Under the pieces are notes generated by a model that was given only the letters and a program-made list of their open reading frames with translations, was not told where the DNA came from and ran no database searches. A program made the position numbers and the translations under genes. From Streptomyces achromogenes (GTDB taxonomy: Bacteria; Actinomycetota; Actinomycetes; Streptomycetales; Streptomycetaceae): a stretch of 64,000 nt of DNA. The stretch lies in NCBI RefSeq assembly GCF_030816715.1, contig NZ_JAUSYH010000001.1, positions 8,742,001-8,806,000 on the forward strand, in the 5' to 3' direction. Shown one piece after another: positions 16,273-25,349 of the stretch (its first letter is position 1; every line of letters starts with the position of its first letter).

Positions 16273-17185
16273 GGTCCGTCTTCAAAGATCATCATGTGAT
16301 GGATCATGGTGGGGTGATACGCCGCCATGAACTCACCGATCAGGAGTGGGAGTTACTCGCTCCACTCATACCGCGGGCCGCGACAGGTCGTCCGCGGGTG
16401 TCGGACCGGCAGGTCATCAACGGGATGGTCTACAAGATCCGGACCGGGATCTCCTGGCGTGACCTGCCGGAACGCTATGGGCCGTGGCAGACGGTCTACA
16501 CCCGCTTCCGCCGCTACGCCCTGGACGGCGTGTTCACCCGGGCTCTCCAACAGATCCAAGCGTGCGCTGACGCGGCCGGCGACATCGACTGGCTCGTCCA
16601 GATCGACTCCACCATCGTCCGGGCCCACCAGCACGCCGCCGCCACCGGCCCAAAAGGGGGATCCACAGCCCGGACGAACCGGACGATCACGCCCTCGGCC
16701 GGTCCCGAGGCGGACTGACCACCAAAATCCACCTCGCCTGCGACGGCCGCGGCCGTCCCCTCGCCGTTCTGCTGACCCCAGGCCAACGCCACGACAGCAT
16801 CTGCGCACGCCCCCTCCTGGAACGCATCCGCGTACCGCGAACCGGCCAGGGCCGGCCCCGCTGCAGACCCGACCAGATCGTCGCCGACAAGGCCTACAGT
16901 TCCCGCGGCTTCCGCGCCTACCTGCGCAAACGCGGCATCACGTGCACCATCCCGGAGAAGAACGACCAGCGGCGACACCGCCACAACCGCGGCCGTCACG
17001 GAGGCAGGCCACCGGCATTCGACCGGCAGATCTACCGCCGACGCAACGTCGTCGAACGCTGCTTCAACCAGCTCAAAAGCTTCCGTGGCATCGCCACCAG
17101 ATACGACAAGACCGCCACCTCCTACGAAGCAGCGGTCAGTCTCGCGTCATTCCTGCTCTGGGCAAGATCCGTTTGAAGACGGACC
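16273..17185 (+). mobile_element. IS5-family insertion sequence, apparently intact (913 bp)
   Basis: Both ends carry the same terminal inverted repeat, GGTCCGTCTTCAAA at 16273-16286 and its reverse complement at 17172-17185. Each is flanked by CTAG (16269-16272 and 17186-17189), the apparent 4-bp target duplication. Inside is one transposase coded in two overlapping frames with all three acidic residues. The intact ends and coding region suggest a recent insertion. A second IS5-type relic at 62459 also abuts CTAG. Confidence 0.88.
16296..17176 (+). CDS. IS5-family DDE transposase, made by -1 frameshift
   Basis: The first frame starts at GTG 16296 (ATG at 16299 also possible) and gives RRHELTDQEWELLAPLIPRA then RPRVSDRQVINGMVYKIRTG (DUF4096-type DNA-binding domain). 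It includes the first catalytic Asp in VQIDSTIVRAHQH, and ends at 16718. At 16651-16660 the run CAAAAGGGGG allows a -1 slip (A-AAA-GGG), after which GGLTTKIHLACDGRGRPLAV, VADKAYSSRGFRAYLRKRG (second Asp) and RRRNVVERCFNQLKSFRGIA (Glu) continue to the TGA at 17174-17176. The fused product of about 290 residues is the normal length for the family. Confidence 0.9.
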
Positions 17186-17189
17186 CTAG

Positions 17190-17789
17190 GCTCGCCCCCT
17201 GACGGAGCCACCTCTCACTGAAGCTGAGATCGTCGAGGCCGAACGTGATCTCGGTGTGTCCTTTCCCGAGGAGTACCGGACGTATCTGCGCGAGGTGAGC
17301 GCGGGCGGGGCGCTCTTCCGGCTTGAGCGGATGGGGCGTGGTTGGTGGTGGGCCGGCAATGAGAAGTGGCGGCGCGAGCTGCTGGCCGTTCCCTTTCCGC
17401 ATCCCGACTCCTATGCCGAGAGCGACGACGAACTGATGGGGCGTGAGCCACAGGCTGAATCATTCGATGACGACGCCGAGCATGGGACAGCCTGGCGTTC
17501 CTGGGCCGACGAGGCCGACAGGTTCGAGGACCTGAAGACGGCCGGTGCGGTGGTCATCCAGGAGCACGGCTGCGGCTTTTCCACCCTGTTGGCGCTGACC
17601 GGCTCGCTGGCTGGCACCGTGTGGTGGGACGGACGGGCTACTTGTGATCGGATCGTCCCGCTCTCTTTGGACCACGTCACTGGCGCCCGGCCCGTCCAAT
17701 TCTCGGAGTGGTTGGACCACGGTTCATGGGCTTTGTTGCCGCCGGACTGGGGGCCACGCCTTGCATCAGCCCCTGTTGTTCACCGCTAG
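17190..17789 (+). CDS. SMI1/KNR4-family protein, start uncertain beside the IS
   Basis: The frame opens right after an in-frame TAG formed by the IS target site and reads LTEPPLTEAEIVEAERDLGV, SFPEEYRTYLREVSAGGALF, and later GAVVIQEHGCGFSTLLALTG, GTVWWDGRATCDRIVPLSLD and FSEWLDHGSW. This is a complete SMI1/KNR4 (SUKH) domain, a fold frequent in bacterial immunity proteins against contact-dependent or polymorphic toxins. No ATG is available. GTG 17256 would remove the first helix and CTG 17199 is a weak start, so the IS insertion probably removed the promoter and native start. No toxin gene is adjacent, so the toxin partner, if any, is unknown. Confidence 0.75.
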   Translation, partial: ARPLTEPPLTEAEIVEAERDLGVSFPEEYRTYLREVSAGGALFRLERMGRGWWWAGNEKWRRELLAVPFPHPDSYAESDDELMGREPQAESFDDDAEHGTAWRSWADEADRFEDLKTAGAVVIQEHGCGFSTLLALTGSLAGTVWWDGRATCDRIVPLSLDHVTGARPVQFSEWLDHGSWALLPPDWGPRLASAPVVHR

Positions 17790-18218
17790 GTTCTGTCCTT
17801 CGGCGGTCAGCGTCGGGTCCAGATGAGGATGCCCCGAGGTGGAGTGCCGACTGGTAGACGATCGCGAGCTTGTCGGTTCGTGTGGCCGGGCCGCGCCACC
17901 GCGTAAGGCGGTTGGCGCACCGCTCGACGGTGTTCCGCTGCTTGAGCCTCGCTGTCGAAGCCGGGCGGACGGCCGCCGAGCCGGCCTCGCCGCAGGCGGT
18001 GGCCGACTCGGTCGGACGGCTGCGGGATGACTGCACGGATGCCCTGCGTCGCGGGTGGCTGCGGATGGCGTGAGGAACAGGCGCGGTCGGCCAGAACGGC
18101 CAGGGGCGGGCCGGGGTCCGCCCGGGCTGGAGCGGGACACTCGGATGCCTGACATCACGGTCTCGAAGGCGGGTGCATCGCCTGCCTGGCCGGCGGTGAC
18201 GCTGAAGGCGACCACGCA
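17790..18218 (-). pseudogene. IS5-family transposase, C-terminal remnant
   Basis: Leftward frames give VVAFSVTAGQAGDAPAFETV and then, after frame changes, LKQRNTVERCANRLTRWRGP and ATRTDKLAIVYQSALHLG. These match the second half of another IS5-group transposase: the region before the second Asp and the final V-E-R-C motif followed by ATRYDK. At least two frameshifts separate the pieces, and the N-terminal half is missing. This is a different element from the intact one at 16273-17185. It abuts the end of the FAD oxidase gene. Confidence 0.75.
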
Positions 18219-18230
18219 TGCGGCCAGGTC

Positions 18231-19625
18231 CTATCGCAGGGGCACGGTGTGGCCGTAGCGCAGCAGGTTCTGTGGGTCATACGTCGTTTTCGTGCGGCGC
18301 AGACGGTCGTGGATCGCTGGGGTCCAGGCACGGGCGCGGTCGGTGTCGTCGCCCGGGGCGCCGTGCAGGTTGACCATTGTGCGGCCCGTGCCGTACGGGG
18401 TCATCGCGGTGTACAGGGCGGCCGTGGCCGCCTCCACCGCGGCGGCGGCCTCCGGGCCTGCCAGGACGCCGACCGATTCCAGCAGGTACGCGGCGTCGCG
18501 GGCGCAGACCGCGTCCTCGACGGGAGCCGGTTCGGCCAGTCGGCCGCCCATGTGACGCAGTTCGACCATGAGAAGCGGGTAGTCCTCACCCGCGTCCGGG
18601 CCTGCCTGCTCCAGAAGGGTGTCCACGGCCTCGGGGGTCAGGTCGCGCAGCAGCGCGCAGCACTCGCGGGCGGGGATGGGGTCCTGCGGGTCCTGGTAGA
18701 TCTCGTCGACCTTGCGGTAGTCCAGGTCGGCCACCGTGTCGAACTCGACCGGCGCGGCCGCACGCAGCGGTGCCAGCAGGACATCCGCCTCGGCCGCGTC
18801 GCCGGTCCAGGCGACCGCGACGCGGGCGAGGAAGCGGCCGCGCATCGCTTCGGGGATGATCGGCATCGGGGGCAGCCGCAGCAGGGTGAAGCCGGTGCAC
18901 ATCTCGGGTGGCACAGTGGGCGCCCAGTCCGCGTAGGCGCGCAACAGGGACTCGGCGTGCTCGCCGGCGCAGTAGATGCCCCCGCCGACGACGCGGCTCA
19001 GTGGTACCAACCCGGTGACCAGGGACGTCACCACGCCCACGTTCCCCTTGCCGCCGCGCAGCGCCCAGAACAGGTCGGGCTCGTGGTCGGCGTCCGTCTC
19101 GTGCAGGGTGCCGTCCGGGGTGACGACCTGGAAGGAGTGGACCAGGTCGGAGGCGAAGCCGTAGGCCCGGCCGAGCAGCGGCAGCCCGCCCCCCAGGATG
19201 TATCCAACCACCCCGGCGTCCGTCGCGGAGCCGTTGAGCGCGGCGAGGCCGTGCGGGACCGAGGCCTCCAGCAGCAGCCGCCACTTCACACCGGCGCCGA
19301 CGGTCGCAGTGCGCGCCTCGACGTCGATGAGTACGTCGGTCATCCGGGCGGTGTTGATCAACAGTCCGCCGTCCACAGGAAAGTTGGCGCCGTGTCCGGT
19401 GGCCTGGACGGCGACGGGGGTGCCGGTGGCGGCGGCCCAGCGCATAGCTCTGACGACGTCGTCTGCACCTGTCGCACCCACGACGACGTCGGGCGCGTGC
19501 CGGGCCGCCAGGTTGAAGGCGGCGACCTCGGCGTCGTAGCCCTCGTTCCCCGGGCGCAGCACCGGGCCGCGCACGTCAGACAGGGCGAACAGGTCGGGGG
19601 TGTGGTGATGGTGCGTGGCGGTCAT
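18231..19625 (-). CDS. FAD-linked oxidoreductase (BBE-type)
   Basis: A 464-residue protein starting MTATHHHHTPDLFALSDVRG at 19625. The FAD-binding PCMH domain spans about residues 40-210: the segment PVAVQATGHGANFPVDGG carries the His that binds FAD covalently in this family, and GVVGYILGGGLPLLGRAYGF and DLFWALRGGKGNVGVVTSLV follow. The C-terminal berberine-bridge motif is TTYDPQNLLRYGHTVPLR. In the loop after the Gly-rich segment the Cys used by bicovalent members is not seen, so single covalent attachment is likely. Members oxidise sugars or secondary-metabolite alcohols outside or inside the cell; no signal peptide is present. It stands alone between IS debris and a pentapeptide relic. Confidence 0.9.
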   Translation of the reverse strand: MTATHHHHTPDLFALSDVRGPVLRPGNEGYDAEVAAFNLAARHAPDVVVGATGADDVVRAMRWAAATGTPVAVQATGHGANFPVDGGLLINTARMTDVLIDVEARTATVGAGVKWRLLLEASVPHGLAALNGSATDAGVVGYILGGGLPLLGRAYGFASDLVHSFQVVTPDGTLHETDADHEPDLFWALRGGKGNVGVVTSLVTGLVPLSRVVGGGIYCAGEHAESLLRAYADWAPTVPPEMCTGFTLLRLPPMPIIPEAMRGRFLARVAVAWTGDAAEADVLLAPLRAAAPVEFDTVADLDYRKVDEIYQDPQDPIPARECCALLRDLTPEAVDTLLEQAGPDAGEDYPLLMVELRHMGGRLAEPAPVEDAVCARDAAYLLESVGVLAGPEAAAAVEAATAALYTAMTPYGTGRTMVNLHGAPGDDTDRARAWTPAIHDRLRRTKTTYDPQNLLRYGHTVPLR

Positions 19626-19700
19626 CGAGGCCTCCTCAAGCGCAGGAGCGGCCGTCTCGGTCCTCCTTCTCAGGATGGACCTGGGGCGTTTGCGGTGCAT

Positions 19701-20019
19701 GCGGGGCGGGGGTGTGAAGGTGGGGCGAGCGTGGCGCAGCCGGAGGCCGCGGTGGCCGCGGATGCGGATCCGGTGGTGAGCATGAGGTGCCCGGCCTGCT
19801 CGCCGAGCATCTCCAGGACGCCGCCGAGGTCGCGGTGCGCGATGGGCTGCGAGGCGGGTGGTCCATCCGGCGAGGCCAGGGGTATTCGCTGTGGGTGGCC
19901 GCGCCGCTCAGCGCCCACCGGGCGGCCCTGCGCGCGTGCGCCGCGCTTGGGGCCGAGGGGCGGCCCCGGCCGGACGCAAGGCCTACCGGGTGTACGCCGA
20001 CCGTGTCGAGACCGCCTGA
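19701..20019 (+). other. possible remnant upstream of the pentapeptide gene
   Basis: A rightward stretch, GLLAEHLQDAAEVAVRDGLR then GGWSIRRGQGYSLWVAAPLS, is open, and after a one-base shift KAYRVYADRVETA ends at TGA 20017-20019, directly before the ATG of the pentapeptide-repeat frame. The tight junction hints at a former operon partner. The family was not recognised, and no start could be fixed. Confidence 0.3.
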
Positions 20020-20303
20020 ATGAGCGCCGCTGCGCTGATGGAAGCCGGCGCGGACATCGACCACCGTGGCACCACTTTCACTCCCGATCTCATCAGCGAC
20101 CTTCTCTGGGCTCTCGACGATCCCGCCACCCGCCGCCCCCGCATCGGCGCCGCAGACTTCGAAGAAGCGTGTTTCGAGGGCGACGCCATGTGCGGGTCGG
20201 CGTCCTTCGCGGGCGACGCCTGGTTCGACTCGGCGTCCTTCGAGGGCGGAGCCGGGTTCGAGTCGGCGTCCTTCGCGGGCACCTGCATCGAGATGGTTAC
20301 GCA
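20020..20303 (+). pseudogene. pentapeptide-repeat protein, N-terminal remnant
   Basis: From ATG 20020: MSAAALMEAGADIDHRGTTF and TPDLISDLLWALDDPATRRP, then pentapeptide repeats with a central Phe (ADFEEACFEGDAMCGSASFA, GDAWFDSASFEGGAGFESAS). The A(D/N)LxF-type pattern runs for about eight units and then stops at FAGTC, after which the frame is only the antisense of the TPR gene. Intact members form right-handed quadrilateral beta helices of 150 residues or more, so this is a truncated copy whose 3' end has been replaced. Confidence 0.65.
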
Positions 20304-20339
20304 GGCCGGACAGGAGGAGCGGCCGGGGTGCGGCCGTGC

Positions 20340-22589
20340 TCAGCGCGCGGGCGGAGGGCCGCCGTGCTCCGGGTCGCGGGGCAGGGCGGCGTGCTCCAGG
20401 CCGTGCAGCCGGGCCGCCGCGCGCCGGAAGCGTCCGGCCAGGTCGGCGTCGGTGCCGCGGAGCCGCCGCAGATCGGCGTCGGTGGTGCGCAGCGCGGCGG
20501 ACAGGAGGCGGGCCCTGCCGCGTTCGAGGCGCAGAACCGCCCGCGCGGGGGCACCCGCCGCCGCGTGGGCGTGCGCGGCCTCCGCGGCCACCTCGGTCGC
20601 CCGCGCCAGCCAGATCTCCGCGGCGGGGCGGGTCAGTTGTGTCCGGACGAGCAGGTCGACGGCGTCCACCGCGTGGTCGAACGCCTTCGCGGCCTCCTCG
20701 TGGGCCTCCCGGCGCGTCGCCCAGGCGCCCCAGGCGCGGCCGGCCACCAGCCGCACCGGTACGTTGTCCGGGTCGGCGAGCCGACAGCTCTCCCGGTAGG
20801 CGCGCACGGCCTCCGCTGCGTCCCCCGACTGTCCGCGGTCGACGAGGTTGTGACCCAACTCGCTGAGCCTGCCGGCCCGTTCGGGAGAGTCGGGCGCAGT
20901 GGCGCGGAGGGCACGGCGCAGTGCCCCGATCGCCTCGTCGAGCGGCGCGCGCTGACCGGTCCGCTGCGCCGTGGCACGCAGCGCCGCGGCGTGGTTGGTC
21001 AACACCGTGGCCGTGTACGGCGACTCCTCGCCGACCGTCCGCCGGACCTGCTCGTGAAGCTCCACCGACCGCACCAAGGAGGCGCGATCCCCGGCCAGTT
21101 CGGCGTGCAGCCGTAGCGCCGCGGCGAGGTTGGCCCGGCGCAGGGGCAGATCGGGCAAGCCGTCGCCGGTCAGGGCGACGGCCCGCTCGTGCATCCCGAC
21201 CGCCCGGTGCGCCTCGGCCGCGTCGTCGAGACGCCGGGCGCTCAGCCGCAGACTCGTCCCCCACTGATCCAGGTACAGCGCCTCGTCGTCCCGTTCGGGT
21301 CCAGGCGAGGTCGCCGCCCGCTCGTGGGCGCGCACCGCCTCCCGCAGATCGGCCAGGTCGCCTTGGCGTTCGTGCCGGGTCAGCAGGACGGTGCCCAGCC
21401 CGCTGCTGTGGGCCGCGTGCTCCGGCGATCCCGGCGGCGCGGCGCGCTCGGCCTCGGTGTACAGCGCCACGGCCTCGTCCAGTGCGTTCCTGCCCTCGTG
21501 GAGGTAACGGTCGGCGAGCACCGAAGCCAAGTGCGCCAGCCGGGCCGGCCGTTCGGGCGAGCGGGCGCCCGTACCGGCGAGCGACTCCCGCAGACACTCC
21601 TCCGCACGGCGCAGATCCCGGACGGAGCCGGTACACCCGAAGAACTCGGACAGGGCCACCCCGAGGTTGCCCAACGCCCGCGCGGACCTGCCGTCGTGTT
21701 GTACCGCCCGCTCGAACCACACGACGGCGTCGGCCAGATCGGCGGGGGTGCCGGTGGCGAAGTACCGTGTGCGCAGCACGGACGCGAGAGTGGTCAGCAT
21801 GTCGGCGTTGCGCGCGCCGGACGGCCACGGACCGTCGGGGTCCGCGGGCTCCTCGCGCTCCACCACCCGGCGCAGCAGCTCCGCCGCCCGGTCCAGGGCC
21901 GCGGGGCGCCGGTCGATCCGGTGCCGCAGTTCGAGCGCCCAGGCCAGGTTGGTGACCGCGTCGAGCCGTTCGGAGGTGCTCGGCGGGGTCAGCGCGTACA
22001 CCGTGTCGAGGAGGCCGACGGCACGGCCCACGTCCTCCGCCGAGCCCACGCGGTCGGCGCGGCGCAGCAGGGCGACACCGAGGTGGCCGTACGCCACCAC
22101 GCGCTGCGGCGCGGTGAAACAGCGGTCGGCGGCCCGCTCGCAGTGGTCCACGGCGGTGTCGAGGTCGTCACGGCGCCCGGATTCGGCCGCCTGGTCGAGC
22201 GCGTCCTGGGCGGCCTGCACCAGCTCCTCCCACCGCTCCTGCGCGGGGTCGGCCGCCGTCAGTTCGCCGAACACCCGGGTCGGTCCCGAGCCCCGGCACC
22301 GCTCAAGGAGCAGCCGGTGGTACTCGTAGGTGTCCGCTGTGGTGTGGTCGGCGTCGGACCGCGCCTCCTCCTCCCATGAGGCGAGCAGGGCCAGGGCCTT
22401 GTCCCCGGTCAGCCACGGCCGCGACGCCACCAGCCGCTCGGCGCCCGCCCAGTCCGCGCAGGACAGGAAGCGGTCCATCAGCCGCTCCGGACGCCACTCC
22501 CGAAGCCGCCGCACGACAGCGGCAGCCCGGCCCACCGCGTCCGGCCGACCCGGCGTGGGCGTCCGGCCCGTCGTGGGCGGCCGGCTCAC
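20340..22589 (-). CDS. TPR-array protein 2 of the split TPR/CHAT locus
   Basis: A 749-residue, all-helical protein starting MSRPPTTGRTPTPGRPDAVG. After a charged N-terminal region of about 130 residues come roughly a dozen degenerate tetratricopeptide repeats (for example ALGNLGVALSEFFGCTGSVR, LRRANLAAALRLHAELAGDR, AGRLSELGHNLVDRGQSGDA). It closes with ARAVLRLERGRARLLSAALR and a short charged tail. In actinobacterial TPR-CHAT fusions that GRAxLLS helix lies just before the CHAT domain, yet this chain ends about 45 residues later with no protease. The start overlaps the previous TPR gene by 4 bases (ATGA), so the two are coupled. A scaffold or sensor role is inferred. Confidence 0.88.
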   Translation of the reverse strand: MSRPPTTGRTPTPGRPDAVGRAAAVVRRLREWRPERLMDRFLSCADWAGAERLVASRPWLTGDKALALLASWEEEARSDADHTTADTYEYHRLLLERCRGSGPTRVFGELTAADPAQERWEELVQAAQDALDQAAESGRRDDLDTAVDHCERAADRCFTAPQRVVAYGHLGVALLRRADRVGSAEDVGRAVGLLDTVYALTPPSTSERLDAVTNLAWALELRHRIDRRPAALDRAAELLRRVVEREEPADPDGPWPSGARNADMLTTLASVLRTRYFATGTPADLADAVVWFERAVQHDGRSARALGNLGVALSEFFGCTGSVRDLRRAEECLRESLAGTGARSPERPARLAHLASVLADRYLHEGRNALDEAVALYTEAERAAPPGSPEHAAHSSGLGTVLLTRHERQGDLADLREAVRAHERAATSPGPERDDEALYLDQWGTSLRLSARRLDDAAEAHRAVGMHERAVALTGDGLPDLPLRRANLAAALRLHAELAGDRASLVRSVELHEQVRRTVGEESPYTATVLTNHAAALRATAQRTGQRAPLDEAIGALRRALRATAPDSPERAGRLSELGHNLVDRGQSGDAAEAVRAYRESCRLADPDNVPVRLVAGRAWGAWATRREAHEEAAKAFDHAVDAVDLLVRTQLTRPAAEIWLARATEVAAEAAHAHAAAGAPARAVLRLERGRARLLSAALRTTDADLRRLRGTDADLAGRFRRAAARLHGLEHAALPRDPEHGGPPPAR

Positions 22590-25246
22590 CGTGGGCGTCC
22601 GGCTGGGTGTGAACGGGTGTCGTCGCGCGGGTTCTCCAGGCGGGCGAGCCGGTCCACGAGACGGCGGTAGCGGTCGGCCACCGCGCCATGTCCTGCGGCC
22701 ACCAGCCGTTCGAGAGCGGCGTCCCCGGTCAGCAGCGCCTCGCTGAGCAGCACCGCCCGGCCCGCCTCCAGGGCCCGTACGGCACCCGGGACGTCACCAG
22801 CGCGCAGATACGCCTCGGCCGCGTCCGCGGGCAGCCGGTCGGCGATCCTCAGCCAGCTCTCCCGGTGCAGGCGCATCCCCTGGCCGCGATACGCCGTGCG
22901 CAGGGCGTCGAGACCGAATCGGTAGGCGGCGGCCGCCTCCGGCCACGCCCCGCGCGCCGTGGCCCAGCTACCCCAGTTGCGCGCCGCCTCAAGGGCCCAG
23001 CGCGGTCCGCGTTCCGCCCCCGACCGGCACGCCTCCTCCAGCGCCGCCGCGGCGGTCCGCCGGTCGTCCTCCGTCCCGGTGAGGCCGTGCAGGTCGCGCA
23101 GGAAGCAGCCGAGGTTGTTCAGCCGCAGCGGACGGTCCGGGGACGCCGGGGGCGTCGCGTCGACCGCCTCCCGCAGCAGGGCGATCGCCTCGTCCAGGTC
23201 CGCCCGCGCGCCGTTCAGCCGCCAGCGGCGCCACAGCGCGCCCCCGGTGTTGGCGGCGATCCGGCCGCGTTCCGGCGCCGACGCGGGCAGCAGGTCCAGG
23301 GCCTCGGCATGGGCGGCGAGGCCCGTCTCGAGGTCGCCCGGGTCGGCGTCGCGCTCGTAGCGGTCCATGAGGGCGTTGCCGAGGTTGTCGAGGAACACCG
23401 GCCGGTCGGGGGTAGTGCGTCCGGCCAGGGCGACCGCCGTGTTCAGCAGGGCGACCGCCTCGTCCAGGTCGTGCGGCGCGTCGAGGTGCTGATGGCGCTC
23501 CCGCACGGCGTTCGCCAGGTCGTTGAGGGCGCCGGCGCGGCCCGGCGCGTCCGCGGGGAGTGCGGCGACTGCCTCGCGGTGCAGGGCGACCGCCTCGTCG
23601 AGGTCCACGACCGAGCCCGTCACGCCGAACCGGTCGAGCAGCGCGTTGCCCAGACCGCCCAGCAGGTCCGGCCGCCGGGAAGCCCGCGGCGGCAGCAGCC
23701 GCAGGGCCCGGCGCAGCGCCGCCACGGCCCGCTCCAGGTCGTCGGCCGCCCCGGTGGACTCGTGCCGCAGCCGCAGGGCCTCGGCCAGGTTCTCCAGGTA
23801 CAGCGGGAGACCGGGGGCCCGTTCGGGCGTGGCCGCCACCAGCGCTTCCAGCTGGTCCAGCGCGAACGCCAGGTCCCCGGGGTCCCCGGTGCGGTGGTGG
23901 CGCCGGATCCTGCCGCGCGCGCGGTTGTTGAGGTCTGCGGGACCGGGGCGCTCGGGGCGCAGCTCGGCGACCGTGTCGAACAGGCCGACGGAACGGTCGA
24001 GATCGGCGATCTCCCGCGTGTGCTCGTAGCGGTGCGCCAGCGCGACGGCCAGAGTGGTCAGCCTGCCGGGCAGAGCCGGGGCCGACTCGTCGGTAAGCTG
24101 GGCGCACCGCTCCAGACAGGCCACGGCCCGCTCCAGGTCCTCCTCGTCGCCGTGGTGCAGATAGCGCGCGGTGAACACCGTGCCGAGCGTGTTCAGACAG
24201 AGCGGCAGCAGCGGTTCGGGCCCGTCGAGCAGGTCCACCGCGTGCTCCGCTGCCTCGACGGCCTCCTCCAACTCGGCAGGGTCCGCGTCGCGTTCGTAGC
24301 GCTCCAGGAGGGTGCGGGCGAGGTTGTTCCAGAGGTGCGGCGAATTGGAGTGCCCCTGGGGACGATCCGCGGTGGCGGCGCGCAGCAGGACGGTCGCCTC
24401 GTCCATGTCCCCCGGATCGCCTTCCTCGTGGTACCTCCGGATCAGCGCGTTCGCGAGGACACCGGACTGCCGGGCCCTGTCGGCCGCGTCGGCGGGACTC
24501 GTGTCGTGGGCCCGCCGGGCGGCGTGCACGGCGTCGGCCAGATCGGCGGGAGAGCCGCGTCGGGCGTGGCGCTCCAGCAGGGCGAGGGCCAGATTGGCCT
24601 GCCGCAGCGGCAGGTTCGGGGATCCGGCGGGGGTGAGCGCCACCGCCCGTGCGCAGCCCTCGGCCCAGGCGTCGAGATCGGCCGGATCGCCGGCGCGGTC
24701 GTAGCGGTGCATGTGGGCGGAGGCCAGATTCGTCACGTGCAGCAGGTGGTTGGGATCCTCGGCGGCGCCGTGCAGCACGGCACGCGTGTGCAGCTCCAGG
24801 GCGCGGTCGAGCAGCGCGGGTTCGCCCTCGGCGCCGTACAGGTCCGTCAGGACGAGACCGAGGTTGTCCGCGACCGTGGCGTTCGCCGGGGACAACTCGG
24901 CGGCTTCCTCGAGTACCTCCCGCGCCCGTTCCAGCAGATGCTCGTCACCGGTCTCGTCGTGGCAGACGCGCAGGCAGTTGCCCAGGTTGTTGAGCGAGTC
25001 GGCGTCCCGGGCGAGCCGCACATGCTCCTCGTGCACCTCCAGTGCCTCGGCGAGCACCGCGAACTCGCCTTCCGCCTCGAAGAGATCGAGCAGCGCACCG
25101 CCCAACTCATCCATATGTGCGGCGACATGCTCCTCCCGCGCCAGCGTCCGCAGCAGTTCCACGGCCTCGCGGGCCGCCTGCGGATCACCCGTCTCGGCAT
25201 ACCGGTCACGTGCCCGGTACGCCGCCTCGGCCCGGTCGTCGGTCAC
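22586..25246 (-). CDS. TPR-array protein 1 of the split TPR/CHAT locus
   Basis: An 886-residue protein from GTG 25246 (VTDDRAEAAYRARDRYAETG), preceded by GAGAGGGAG; the longer open frame to 25828 is antisense to the CHAT gene. About 17 tetratricopeptide repeats of 40-50 residues fill residues 1-750, with recurring (N/L)LGNxL(L/R)xR(Y/H) helices such as LLGGLGNALLDRFGVTGSVV and LDNLGNALMDRYERDADPGD. The C-terminus is GAVRALEAGRAVLLSEALLT and RYRRLVDRLARLEN, the segment that leads into the CHAT domain in fused homologues, but the chain ends there. The CHAT gene starts 103 bases away on the opposite strand. Probably a partner or sensor for it. Confidence 0.9.
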   Translation of the reverse strand: MTDDRAEAAYRARDRYAETGDPQAAREAVELLRTLAREEHVAAHMDELGGALLDLFEAEGEFAVLAEALEVHEEHVRLARDADSLNNLGNCLRVCHDETGDEHLLERAREVLEEAAELSPANATVADNLGLVLTDLYGAEGEPALLDRALELHTRAVLHGAAEDPNHLLHVTNLASAHMHRYDRAGDPADLDAWAEGCARAVALTPAGSPNLPLRQANLALALLERHARRGSPADLADAVHAARRAHDTSPADAADRARQSGVLANALIRRYHEEGDPGDMDEATVLLRAATADRPQGHSNSPHLWNNLARTLLERYERDADPAELEEAVEAAEHAVDLLDGPEPLLPLCLNTLGTVFTARYLHHGDEEDLERAVACLERCAQLTDESAPALPGRLTTLAVALAHRYEHTREIADLDRSVGLFDTVAELRPERPGPADLNNRARGRIRRHHRTGDPGDLAFALDQLEALVAATPERAPGLPLYLENLAEALRLRHESTGAADDLERAVAALRRALRLLPPRASRRPDLLGGLGNALLDRFGVTGSVVDLDEAVALHREAVAALPADAPGRAGALNDLANAVRERHQHLDAPHDLDEAVALLNTAVALAGRTTPDRPVFLDNLGNALMDRYERDADPGDLETGLAAHAEALDLLPASAPERGRIAANTGGALWRRWRLNGARADLDEAIALLREAVDATPPASPDRPLRLNNLGCFLRDLHGLTGTEDDRRTAAAALEEACRSGAERGPRWALEAARNWGSWATARGAWPEAAAAYRFGLDALRTAYRGQGMRLHRESWLRIADRLPADAAEAYLRAGDVPGAVRALEAGRAVLLSEALLTGDAALERLVAAGHGAVADRYRRLVDRLARLENPRDDTRSHPAGRPR

Positions 25247-25349
25247 CGGCACTCCCTCTCGAACGGTCGACTCGCCTCCCCAGTGTGAGTGTTCATCTAC
25301 GCTGAGTTCCACCGGATCGGTGAAGGAGCCGACCGCTGGGGGTGATGGG

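Noticed and set aside
18249..21116. A 955-codon rightward open frame
   Set aside because: It is antisense to the FAD oxidase and TPR2 genes, rich in Arg/Gly/Val with no domain, and is explained by high wobble GC of the true genes.
22688..25288. An 866-codon rightward open frame
   Set aside because: Exact antisense of the TPR1 array. Its periodic look mirrors the TPR repeats on the other strand.
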